Source: Mangrovibacterium sp041596335 (GTDB lineage Bacteria; Bacteroidota; Bacteroidia; Bacteroidales; Prolixibacteraceae). From it: a DNA stretch of 64,000 bases. Shown here piece after piece: positions 54,806-63,618 of the stretch. The first letter of the stretch is position 1. Each line of letters begins with the position of its first letter. Under the pieces are notes generated by a model. The model searched no databases and had not been told where the DNA came from. It was given only the letters and a program-made list of their open reading frames with translations. The position numbers and the translations under genes are program-made. Where the stretch lies: the NCBI RefSeq assembly GCF_041596335.1, contig NZ_JBFHIT010000002.1, positions 1 through 64,000 of the forward strand, given 5' to 3'.

Positions 54806-57223
54806 ATGAAAAAGAGTTGTCAACTTATTTACTTAATTATCCTTGTTTTTATTGTAAGCTCATGTAAAAAAGCCAACAATCAAAACATCGATTTTAATGT
54901 TGATTTTGAAAAATTTATTTCTCGCCACGATATGGTTTGGGATCGCACACCCGATTGTTGGCAGGTAGCCCCATACACCGGAAACGGCAATGTGGGTTTT
55001 CTTTTATATCAAATAGAAGGAGAATCGAAAAAAAATATTTCGCTGCATGTGGGCAGGCACGATTATTACGACCACCGTTTGCCGTATGAAGGTGAACAGA
55101 TGCTTTGGATTTATCGAACACGACTTCCGCTTGGTCATTTTAACTTCGAATCGAAAGGTGAAATCACCGGAGCCGACTTGCGTTTGAGTTTGTGGAATGC
55201 CGAATTAACCGGTACCATTACAACAACGCAAGGCGCGTACAAAGTACATGCTTTAACACATACCCATACCGATGTTATCTATTTTGAAACCGATGCTCAA
55301 CAAGGCGAATCGGTTAAAATTACCTGGCATCCCGAAGTGCCTTATTCTCCGGTGCGAAGGCAATTGAACGAGGGGAAAGGACCCAACGCTCCTAACTGGG
55401 ACCGCATGCGTAATGCGCCATATCCACTTCCGCCCGAACACATTTTAAGCGAAAAGGATGGAATTAATTATTGTTATCAGGAATTATTCGATGGCCGTGG
55501 CGAAACCACAACTGCCTGGGAAATCAACGGCGAATCTTCTGGAAAACAAGTAATGACAACCAGTATTCACCACAGCTTTCCGGAGCACAACAGTAAGAAA
55601 GTGGTGACAAAAAACCTGGAGGAAGCACGGCAAATGTTAACTGATGAAAGTTTTTTTGCCAGTCATAGAAAGTGGTGGAACGATTATTACCCGCAAAGTT
55701 TTCTTTCTGTTAACGATGCCGAGAAAGAATCTTTTTACTGGATTCAGATGTACAAGTTTGCTTCGGCTACTCGCGGCAACGGGCCATTTTTAGACCTGAT
55801 GGGCCCATGGTACAACCACACATTCTGGCCCATGGTGTGGGGCGATTTAAATGTGCAGCTAATTTACTGGACACACCTTACTGCTAATCGTTTGGAGGCA
55901 GGTGAGTCGATTGTGAAAAATGTAGATAAATACAAAGAAACGCTGCTGAAAAATGCTCCTGAACATTGGGAGGATTGTGCAACCCTTGGCGCTTTATTTC
56001 CACAAGATATGGATTCCGAGAATGCCTTCCCCGATATGTTGGTTTGGCTCTTGCACGATTACTGGTTGCATTGCGAATATGCAGGCGACCGCCAACGAAT
56101 GCGCGATGGCTTATTCCCGATTTTACGACAAGCCGTTAATTCGTACTTGCAATATTTCAAAGAAAATCCGCTTGATGAAGGAGATGGAAAAATTCATATA
56201 AAAAACAGCTGGTCGCCCGAGTATCCCGGAGGACACGGACAAGACATAAATTTTACCATTGCACTCATTCGCTGGAGTTGTCAAACCTTAGTCAACCTGA
56301 ACGAGGAATTTAATTTGAACGATTCTTTGCAAAGCGAGTGGCAGAATATCTTGGATAACTTGGTTGATTTTCAGATTGATGAGAATGGCCTGCGTATTGG
56401 AAAAGATATCGCTTTTGAAAAACCACACCGGCATTATTCGCATTTGTTGGCCTTTTATCCTTTAGCAGTTCTAACACCTGATAATGAACAAGAAAAAGAA
56501 TTGCTTAAAACCTCGGTTGATCATTGGTTAAAAGTTACGCAAAGCGGAATTAAAGTAGATGCGATGCCGGTAACCGGATACACTTGTACCGGTGCAGCAT
56601 CGATGTATGCCTGGCTGGCTGATGGCGAGAAAGCTTACGAATATTTAGACATGTTTATAAAACATCCGGGAGTAGCCCCAACAACCATGTATGCCGAGGT
56701 GTGGTTTAATCCGGTTATTGAAAGTCCGCTTTCGTATGCCACTGCAATGCACGAAATGTTGTTACAAAGTTGGGGCGGAACAATCCGGGTTTTTGCCGGC
56801 GTTCCTGATAAGTGGAGCGATATCGCTTTCAAAGATTTGCGTACTCAGGGAGCTTTTTTGGTGAGTGCCACAAAGAAAGCTGGAGAAACACAATTTGTGG
56901 CCATCGAAAGTTTGGCCGGAAATCCTTGTATTGTTCAATGTGACATTGAAAATCCGAAGATTTATATTAATGGGAAAATGGAAAATTCCCGCATTCATAA
57001 AAATAATAAGCGTTTGTACGAAATTGACCTGAAAAAGGGAGAAAAGGTAATTTTTACACCTGTTGAACTCAATAAAGCCAATTTAAGTATTGAAGCCATT
57101 GAGTTTGGCAAAGAGAGCTATAATCTTTTTGGCCTCAGCAAAAAAACAGAAAACCTTCCGGGACACAAACATTATTATATTGATCAAACGGGTAAAAAGT
57201 GGCAACAACCTTCTGATAATTAA
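54806..57223 (+). CDS. Divergent GH95-like glycoside hydrolase, lipoprotein
   Basis: 805 residues from ATG 54806, which gives a lipoprotein signal with Cys20 (VSSC); the frame is open upstream to 54761 but that part lies in the GH29 gene. Recognisable GH95 features are APYTGNGNVGFLLYQ, HRHYSHLLAFYPLAV and a C-terminal GGTIRVFAGVPDKW. The catalytic N-x-N of the family reads D347-L-N349 (GDLNVQLIYW), so the first asparagine is aspartate. It probably acts on an alpha-fucoside-like or alpha-galactoside bond, but specificity may differ from the GH95 at 32663. Confidence 0.82.
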   Translation: MKKSCQLIYLIILVFIVSSCKKANNQNIDFNVDFEKFISRHDMVWDRTPDCWQVAPYTGNGNVGFLLYQIEGESKKNISLHVGRHDYYDHRLPYEGEQMLWIYRTRLPLGHFNFESKGEITGADLRLSLWNAELTGTITTTQGAYKVHALTHTHTDVIYFETDAQQGESVKITWHPEVPYSPVRRQLNEGKGPNAPNWDRMRNAPYPLPPEHILSEKDGINYCYQELFDGRGETTTAWEINGESSGKQVMTTSIHHSFPEHNSKKVVTKNLEEARQMLTDESFFASHRKWWNDYYPQSFLSVNDAEKESFYWIQMYKFASATRGNGPFLDLMGPWYNHTFWPMVWGDLNVQLIYWTHLTANRLEAGESIVKNVDKYKETLLKNAPEHWEDCATLGALFPQDMDSENAFPDMLVWLLHDYWLHCEYAGDRQRMRDGLFPILRQAVNSYLQYFKENPLDEGDGKIHIKNSWSPEYPGGHGQDINFTIALIRWSCQTLVNLNEEFNLNDSLQSEWQNILDNLVDFQIDENGLRIGKDIAFEKPHRHYSHLLAFYPLAVLTPDNEQEKELLKTSVDHWLKVTQSGIKVDAMPVTGYTCTGAASMYAWLADGEKAYEYLDMFIKHPGVAPTTMYAEVWFNPVIESPLSYATAMHEMLLQSWGGTIRVFAGVPDKWSDIAFKDLRTQGAFLVSATKKAGETQFVAIESLAGNPCIVQCDIENPKIYINGKMENSRIHKNNKRLYEIDLKKGEKVIFTPVELNKANLSIEAIEFGKESYNLFGLSKKTENLPGHKHYYIDQTGKKWQQPSDN

Positions 57224-57253
57224 TTAACTATTTAGATGATAAAACTTTAAGAT

Positions 57254-58309
57254 ATGAAAAAACTGATCCTTGCTTTAGTATTGTTTATTAGTGCGTTTTC
57301 TGCACAATCTCAGAAAAATTACCTTGAAGAATCGAACGAAGATTTTAGCCGGCGAATGAAGTGGTTTACCGATTCTGAATATGGAATGTTTATTCATTTT
57401 GGTTTGTATAGTCAGCTTGGAGGTATTTACAACGGAAATGATGAAGGCCGCTATGCTGAATGGATTCAGGCCAATCAGCAAATTCCAAAGTCGGACTATG
57501 TGAAATTGATAGAAACCTGGACACCCAAAAATTTCGATGCCGATAAAATTGCAAAACTGGCTAAAAAAGCCGGTATGAAATACCTGGTTATTACCACCAA
57601 ACATCACGAAGGTTTTTGTTTGTGGGACTCGGAATATACCGATTACGATATTGCCAACTCGCCCATGAAAGGGCGCGATCTTGTAAAGGAATTGTCTGTC
57701 GCCTGCAAAAAACACGGCATTCGTTTTGGAACCTATTACAGCATTATCGACTGGAATCATTCATCGCACGATATTCCTGATGCTGATGCTGCAGAAGTTG
57801 ACCGCAAACGCTGGCAAAACCCAACACTTGTTGAAGGCAAAAAAGCTGAATACGTTCAGTATATGAAAAATCAGATTAAAGAACTGATTGAAAAATACGA
57901 TACTGATATTTTATGGTTCGATGGAGACTGGGCAGATTACTGGACACTGGAAGATGGCGATGATCTATACCAGTATATCCGCGAATTAAAGCCTGATATT
58001 ATCATAAATAACCGGGTTTCAAAACGTAAAACTTTTAAGAAGGATTTTGGAACACCCGAGCAGAATCATCCGGGCGAATCGCTCGACCATTACTGGGAAG
58101 CTTGTTATACCATGAACGATTCGTGGGGATTCAAAACAAACGATGACGACTGGAAAAGCCCGGAAGTGGTCTATAATAAACTGAAAGACATTAACGGTAA
58201 AGGCGGTAACTTTTTATTAAATGTTGGTCCCGATGGAAATGGTGATATACCTGAAGTATCAGTTGACATTTTATTGGAAGTAGGTAAAATGTTAAAAAAG
58301 GAAAGATAA
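57254..58309 (+). CDS. GH29 alpha-L-fucosidase, short form, secreted
   Basis: 351 residues with a signal peptide ending SAQSQ. It is essentially only the catalytic barrel: YGMFIHFGLYSQLGGIYNG, YLVITTKHHEGFCLWDS, nucleophile Asp223 in ILWFDGDW, and a terminal GKGGNFLLNVGPDGNGDIP. Most GH29 proteins carry a C-terminal beta-sandwich, absent here. A hairpin terminator follows at 58319, closing the operon that starts at 50674. Confidence 0.94.
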   Translation: MKKLILALVLFISAFSAQSQKNYLEESNEDFSRRMKWFTDSEYGMFIHFGLYSQLGGIYNGNDEGRYAEWIQANQQIPKSDYVKLIETWTPKNFDADKIAKLAKKAGMKYLVITTKHHEGFCLWDSEYTDYDIANSPMKGRDLVKELSVACKKHGIRFGTYYSIIDWNHSSHDIPDADAAEVDRKRWQNPTLVEGKKAEYVQYMKNQIKELIEKYDTDILWFDGDWADYWTLEDGDDLYQYIRELKPDIIINNRVSKRKTFKKDFGTPEQNHPGESLDHYWEACYTMNDSWGFKTNDDDWKSPEVVYNKLKDINGKGGNFLLNVGPDGNGDIPEVSVDILLEVGKMLKKER

Positions 58310-58318
58310 AGACTCTTT

Positions 58319-58395
58319 AACCCAAAAAGCACAAAGGCAAAGCGTCTATTAGTGCGGGAACAGTCCCACTGATGCTGTATTTGGGTTGATTTTTT
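58319..58395 (+). terminator. Structured terminator after the short GH29 gene
   Basis: AACCCAAA (58319-58326) pairs with TTTGGGTT (58380-58387) around an inner hairpin GGGA/TCCC (58356-58367), and a T-run follows at 58390-58395. Confidence 0.65.
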
Positions 58396-58408
58396 CAACC
58401 TTAATCAA

Positions 58409-58425
58409 TGAACGATTTGAGCAAG
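58409..58425 (+). promoter_or_regulatory. Operator-like site upstream of the second GH29 operon
   Basis: TGAACGATTTGAGCAAG matches 13 of 17 bases of the susC-upstream motif. It lies 163 bp before the GH29 gene at 58588 and just after the preceding terminator, as expected for a new transcription unit. Confidence 0.45.
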
Positions 58426-58587
58426 TTCTCTTGTAAATCATTGATAATATGCTTGTAATGTTTGCCCTACTCTTGCACATCAAATCAGCAATAATCTGGT
58501 TGATTTAAGAAACCAATTATGCTAGGATTTTCTGATGTTTACATCTAGTGAAATGAACCTGAGATTTTAATTCGATTAAAAAACCAA

Positions 58588-60441
58588 ATGAAGAGAAAAA
58601 ATTTGTCAATAGTATTACCGCTCTTTTTGCTATTTTTTGTTTCGTGTACTCCTTCAAAAGAAACGGTTGTTCATCAGGACCAAAATTTTTGGGTCGTTTT
58701 AAATTCCGGTGAAACTAAATCATTTGACGGGAAATATGCATGGGATTACATGCTTAATCGCGCAGGAAATTACGATCTGCAAATTATCTGCGACGGCGAG
58801 TTGAAAATCCCGCTTACCGAAGTTAAAGTTGAATCAGCCAGTTTAACCCTAACTGAATCGCCTAAAAAGGTTTTTGTTATTGGCGAAGAGGGAGCCAGGC
58901 AAACGGTGTTTCAATTCAGCAAAAATATCGTTTTAAAGGATACAGGTTTACAAACTCTTAAAATTGAAACGGGTTCGCCTTTTGTGCAGGTTCGTTTAAC
59001 TCCAACCTATCGGAATACGCTTGGTTTTGGCTCGGGCAAGTATGATGCGGAGTGGCAGAGTATGCATAATTCAGCAGAGAAACAAGCCGCTTTGAAATGG
59101 CTAAAGGAGGCAAAATACGGAATGTTTATCCATTGGGGGCTTTATTCGCAGGCAGGCGGAATTTGGAATGGCGTTAAAATGGAAGATTCCGGAATTCCCG
59201 GCCCGGGAGTGTCTGAATGGCTGATGTATAAATTTCAAATTTCACGCAAGGAATATGCCGAGCTAGCGGCAACGTTTATTCCAGATAGATCATTTGCTCA
59301 AACCATTGCCAGGTTGGCCAAAGATGCCGGAATGAAGTACGTGGTGATTACTTCGAAACATCACGATGGTTTTGCTTTGTTCGACTCGAAATGTTCCACT
59401 TTCGATATGGTTGATGCAACACCGTATAAGGCCGATGCCGTTAAAGAATTATATGATGCCTGTTTGGCCGAAGGGCTTGATTTTGGCGTTTACTATTCGC
59501 ACGGAAACGACTGGAACGACGGAACAGACGGCAATTACGCCAATGTGAAGCAAGTAAATGACTCGCTTGGAATTCGTTCGCATGCTCAGGGAAAAAATAC
59601 TTGGGACCCTAGTTCGAACACACATGCAGAATACCTTGAAAGCAAAGCATTGCCACAAATTGAAGAACTTTTGCATTCGATGCCACAGTTGCGTTTAATT
59701 TGGTTCGATGGCGATGGATATATTACTGAAAAACAATCTTTTCAATTTTATAAAACCATATTCAATATCAATCCAAATGTAATTGTAAACCGCAGAGTGG
59801 GGTACGATTTTGGTGATTATCTCGATGCCGGCGACAATGTAATTCCATCAGGCGACGATAAACTTTCAAAGCACTGGGAAACCTGTGGTACAACCAATAA
59901 CTCGTGGGCATACAAGTCATACGACGACGATTGGAAAAGTACTGGGGAGCTGCTTTATTACCTGGTTGACATCGCTTCGAAAGGAGGAAATTATCTCTTA
60001 AATATCGGTCCCGATGGCCTCGGTCATGTTCCTGAACTAAGCGCGGGCGGACTTCGCGAAATAGGACAGTGGCTTAAAATCAACGGCGATGCAATTTATG
60101 GTACTACCCGCTGGAAGATTTCGCACGAAGGGCAAAAGGAAACGCTTTTGGAGGGAACCGGGCACCGTGCAAAGGCAGGATTTTCGCGGACCTTTTCAGC
60201 AAACGATTTCTGGTTTACCACCAAAGAAAACAAAGTTTATACGATTTCATTGGCATGCGCTGCCTCGCAAATAAGTATTAAATCACTGAAGCTTGCGGCC
60301 GGGAAAGTTGAAAATGTAAGCCTTTTAGGAAATTCATCAACAATAGAATGGGAACAAACAGATACTGCCTTAAACGTTGATTTGACCGGAGTAAAAACCG
60401 GAAGTAAAGGTTATGTGCTGGAAGTGAGCTTTAAAAATTAG
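58588..60441 (+). CDS. GH29 alpha-L-fucosidase with extra N-terminal domain, lipoprotein
   Basis: 617 residues with a lipoprotein signal (Cys20 in FVSC). Residues 25-150 form a beta-sandwich-like domain (NFWVVLNSGETKSFDGKY...) not part of the usual GH29 barrel. The barrel follows with YGMFIHWGLYSQAGGIWNG, YVVITSKHHDGFALFDS, nucleophile Asp374 in LIWFDGDG, and GGNYLLNIGPDG. A C-terminal beta-sandwich ends the protein. The N-terminal domain may bind the glycan. It starts a new group with the esterase and the next GH29 (7 and 9 bp gaps), likely one operon. Confidence 0.93.
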   Translation: MKRKNLSIVLPLFLLFFVSCTPSKETVVHQDQNFWVVLNSGETKSFDGKYAWDYMLNRAGNYDLQIICDGELKIPLTEVKVESASLTLTESPKKVFVIGEEGARQTVFQFSKNIVLKDTGLQTLKIETGSPFVQVRLTPTYRNTLGFGSGKYDAEWQSMHNSAEKQAALKWLKEAKYGMFIHWGLYSQAGGIWNGVKMEDSGIPGPGVSEWLMYKFQISRKEYAELAATFIPDRSFAQTIARLAKDAGMKYVVITSKHHDGFALFDSKCSTFDMVDATPYKADAVKELYDACLAEGLDFGVYYSHGNDWNDGTDGNYANVKQVNDSLGIRSHAQGKNTWDPSSNTHAEYLESKALPQIEELLHSMPQLRLIWFDGDGYITEKQSFQFYKTIFNINPNVIVNRRVGYDFGDYLDAGDNVIPSGDDKLSKHWETCGTTNNSWAYKSYDDDWKSTGELLYYLVDIASKGGNYLLNIGPDGLGHVPELSAGGLREIGQWLKINGDAIYGTTRWKISHEGQKETLLEGTGHRAKAGFSRTFSANDFWFTTKENKVYTISLACAASQISIKSLKLAAGKVENVSLLGNSSTIEWEQTDTALNVDLTGVKTGSKGYVLEVSFKN

Positions 60442-60448
60442 AACCTTA

Positions 60449-61753
60449 ATGTTAAAACAAAAAACATATTATTTCTGTCTGATTGCAAGTATTTTTGCAG
60501 TAGTAACTTTTAGCGGTTGTAAGTCGCAAAAAGGCACAAGTCAGCAGGCTGAAAAAGTTCCTGCGAATGGCCCGCAATGGGTGAAAAATTCGTTGACCAA
60601 TGTCGGGGTTTTTAACGTTCCTGAAGTAATATTTACCGAAAAGTTCGACGAACACAAACAACACGAAAATATAAAAGGGCTGTTTTTTAACGGACTAAAT
60701 TTCCACGGAAAACAAACCAACGTTTTTTGCTGGTATGGCGTGCCCGAAACGTTAAAGGATGGCGACAAAGCACCGGCGGTTGTTCTTGTTCACGGAGGAG
60801 GAGGAACAGTGTTCCCGCAGTGGGTGAAAAAATGGACCGACCAGGGATATATTGCAATTTCAGTTGCACTGGAAGGACAGGTACCCGGTCCGAAAACCGA
60901 GAAAAGCCCGCTTGAAGCAGGACATCCAAATCATAAATTGTCAGGACCATTTCGCAAAGGCTTTTTTCTGGATTTGATGGAAGAAAAGCTGGAAGATCAA
61001 TGGTTTTACCATGCTGTTGCCGACATAATTATGGCAAATAGTCTTTTGCGTAGTTTCCCCGAAGTGGATACCACAAAAATTGGAATTACAGGTATTTCAT
61101 GGGGTGGAATCCTTACCAATGTGGTTACCGGAATCGATAACCGTTTTGCTTTTGCAATTCCTGTTTATGGTTGCGGCTTTTTACACGAAGCGCCAACATA
61201 TATCGGCCAACTAGAGGCACACACTCCCGAATCGAAACAATTTTATCTTGAGAATTGGGAACCATCGCTTTATGCACCATTACAAAATCATCCGACACTT
61301 TTTGTAAATGGCACTAATGATGGGCACTTTTCAATGAACAGTTTTACTAAAACCTACAAAGCGTCAGGTGCTTACAAATACCTTCATGTTGAACACGAAA
61401 TGCAACATGGGCACGGTGCGGGCTGGAATCCGGAAGAAATTTATCGGTTTGCCGATTATGTAGTGGGACGTGGAAAAGAGCAAGTGAAATTCAAATTCAA
61501 TACAGAAAAAAATACGGTGAATTTTGATGGCGAATTAAGAGAAGCTTTTGCTTACTATACAAACGACACCGCAGATTGGAGTGCCAAAAGCTACAAATGG
61601 CTCAAAGCCGATGTTCTGCTTTCAAATTCAACCAATACAATAAAAGTTGAATTGCCGGAAAGTGCTGTTTACTACTTCGTTAATGGCATCGATACTGAGG
61701 GATTAATGCATAGTTCTCCAATGGTAAAAATAGAATGTAATGAACCTAAATAA
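60449..61753 (+). CDS. Alpha/beta-hydrolase lipoprotein, probable carbohydrate esterase
   Basis: 434 residues with a lipoprotein signal (Cys24 in FSGC). It has the oxyanion loop VHGGGGTVFP, the nucleophile elbow G-I-S217-W-G-G, a later Asp in FVNGTNDGHF and a His in MQHGHGAGW. It resembles the dienelactone-hydrolase/acetyl-xylan-esterase group but is a different type from the esterase at 24459. It is likely to remove acetyl or other acyl groups from the glycan, lying 7 bp after a GH29 gene and 9 bp before another. Confidence 0.84.
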   Translation: MLKQKTYYFCLIASIFAVVTFSGCKSQKGTSQQAEKVPANGPQWVKNSLTNVGVFNVPEVIFTEKFDEHKQHENIKGLFFNGLNFHGKQTNVFCWYGVPETLKDGDKAPAVVLVHGGGGTVFPQWVKKWTDQGYIAISVALEGQVPGPKTEKSPLEAGHPNHKLSGPFRKGFFLDLMEEKLEDQWFYHAVADIIMANSLLRSFPEVDTTKIGITGISWGGILTNVVTGIDNRFAFAIPVYGCGFLHEAPTYIGQLEAHTPESKQFYLENWEPSLYAPLQNHPTLFVNGTNDGHFSMNSFTKTYKASGAYKYLHVEHEMQHGHGAGWNPEEIYRFADYVVGRGKEQVKFKFNTEKNTVNFDGELREAFAYYTNDTADWSAKSYKWLKADVLLSNSTNTIKVELPESAVYYFVNGIDTEGLMHSSPMVKIECNEPK

Positions 61754-61762
61754 TTTAATGAT

Positions 61763-63553
61763 ATGATACAACTAAATGTTAAACGTATTCTTGTCGTTTT
61801 AATGGGACTGTTTTATTCCGTTTCGGTACTTGCCCAGGAAAAGAAAGGGCAGGGGATGGACGAAATGTGGGGCGTAACTTCGGTTACGGAAGATGCTTTA
61901 AAGGAGGAGCGTAGTAAGTTGTTCGATGAGAGCAACTTCGGGATGTTTATCCACTGGGGGCTTTTCTCAAATTTAGGTGGTAAGTGGAAGGGTAAAACCT
62001 ATTACGGCATTGGCGAATGGATTATGAACCCGCGAATGGCCGGCATCCCCGTGGATGAATATAAGGAGATTGCTAACGATTTTAACCCAAGTGAGTTTGA
62101 TGCAAAAGCGATTGCACAATTGGCAAAAGATGCCGGAATGAAATACATCATCATTACCAGCAAGCATCACGAAGGGTTTGCCATGTTTAAATCGGAAGCA
62201 AGTTCGTTCAATATTGTCGATGCCACACCTTTTGCACGCGACCCGATGAAAGAGTTATCTGCTGCTTGTCGTGAAATCGGACTCGGTTTTGGGTTTTATT
62301 ATTCTCATTATCAGGACTGGACTAGTCCGGGAGCTCATGGCGGACCAGCGGTTGATCGCAACGGAGAACCAGCATCATTCAAAAAATATTTCGATGAAAA
62401 ATGTAAGCCACAGGTAAAGGAAATTTGCAGCAATTATGGCGAAATTGATTTTGTTTGGTTTGATACCCCCGGAAACATGCCAAAGGAGTATGTGGTAGAA
62501 CTGGCCGATATGGTCCGCAAAATGCAGCCAAACGCGATGCTCTGCAGCCGTATTGGTCATGGTATGGGCGACTATGCCAGTAAGGGCGATATGGAAGTGC
62601 CGCCACGCAACATTCCAGGATTATGGGAAACCTGCGATACCAACAACGATTCGTGGTCGTTTGCCTGGTACGACAATAACTTTAAAAGTCCGAAAGAAAC
62701 TTTAAACCGACTAATTGCGACAATTGGCCGGGGAGGAACTTACTTGTTTAACGTTGGTCCCGATAGCCAGGGGAAAATTCCTGAAATTGGCGCGAAATTC
62801 TTGGAGGAAACTGGTTCATGGATTCGAAAATATCCGCAAGTAATTTATGGTGCTGGTGCATCTCCCTGGGGGCATGCTTTGGCATGGGGTGATGTGACGA
62901 CCCAAGGAAATTCATTGTTCCTATCGGTTTTTGAGTGGCCACAAGATGGTAAACTGTATTTGCCGGGACTGCAAACAAAAATCGTTTCGGCTCAAATTTT
63001 AAACGGCCAGAAAATTTCATATACAAAGGAAAATGGATGGATTGTTTTTGACGTGCCTTGCAAACCTGCCGATTCACCCGTTTCTGTGATTGAGCTAAAA
63101 CTGGACGCTGCTGCTGAATCGGCAAACGTAAATTCCAATCTTGGAATCTATCCAAATATTCGAACCACCTTATTGGCTGAATTTGCTGAAGTCTCAGACG
63201 CAGAAAAAAAAGAAGTAAAATGGATGGAGAAATTTGGCGAGTGGAAACATGTCAGTCAAATTAACAACTGGGGCGAAAATGGCAAAGCAGAATGGGTTGT
63301 TGAAGTTTTTGAACCCGGTTACTATTACCTCGATTTAGTTTATAATGGTGAAGATCGTCTGGTTTGGAGAACAACCACCGACGAGGGAGTGATGGTGCAG
63401 AACCAACAGGCTGCTACCGAAAAATACCAGGAATACAGCATGGGGATTTTAGAGTTTAAGACTGCAGGCAGCCACAAAATTTCGGTTTCGTTAGTGGAAG
63501 GTAATCCGTTGACTTCGAGTCTTAAATCGGTAGAATTTAAGCCCATTCACTAG
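61763..63553 (+). CDS. GH29 alpha-L-fucosidase, secreted
   Basis: 596 residues with a signal peptide ending VLAQ. Barrel blocks: FGMFIHWGLFSNLGGKW, YIIITSKHHEGFAMFKS, nucleophile Asp234 in FVWFDTPGN, and GGTYLFNVGPDSQG. After the barrel come a beta-sandwich and an additional C-terminal module (about residues 460-596, ending GNPLTSSLKSVEFKPIH) that looks like a carbohydrate-binding or NPCBM-like unit. It is the fourth GH29 in the window and differs from the other three in length and tail, which suggests different linkage specificity. Confidence 0.94.
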   Translation: MIQLNVKRILVVLMGLFYSVSVLAQEKKGQGMDEMWGVTSVTEDALKEERSKLFDESNFGMFIHWGLFSNLGGKWKGKTYYGIGEWIMNPRMAGIPVDEYKEIANDFNPSEFDAKAIAQLAKDAGMKYIIITSKHHEGFAMFKSEASSFNIVDATPFARDPMKELSAACREIGLGFGFYYSHYQDWTSPGAHGGPAVDRNGEPASFKKYFDEKCKPQVKEICSNYGEIDFVWFDTPGNMPKEYVVELADMVRKMQPNAMLCSRIGHGMGDYASKGDMEVPPRNIPGLWETCDTNNDSWSFAWYDNNFKSPKETLNRLIATIGRGGTYLFNVGPDSQGKIPEIGAKFLEETGSWIRKYPQVIYGAGASPWGHALAWGDVTTQGNSLFLSVFEWPQDGKLYLPGLQTKIVSAQILNGQKISYTKENGWIVFDVPCKPADSPVSVIELKLDAAAESANVNSNLGIYPNIRTTLLAEFAEVSDAEKKEVKWMEKFGEWKHVSQINNWGENGKAEWVVEVFEPGYYYLDLVYNGEDRLVWRTTTDEGVMVQNQQAATEKYQEYSMGILEFKTAGSHKISVSLVEGNPLTSSLKSVEFKPIH

Positions 63554-63618
63554 ATCCGACGCAGTCCTGTTTGTCCATTTTTCAAGTGGAATTAATAATT
63601 TGAAATAATTATTTAATT

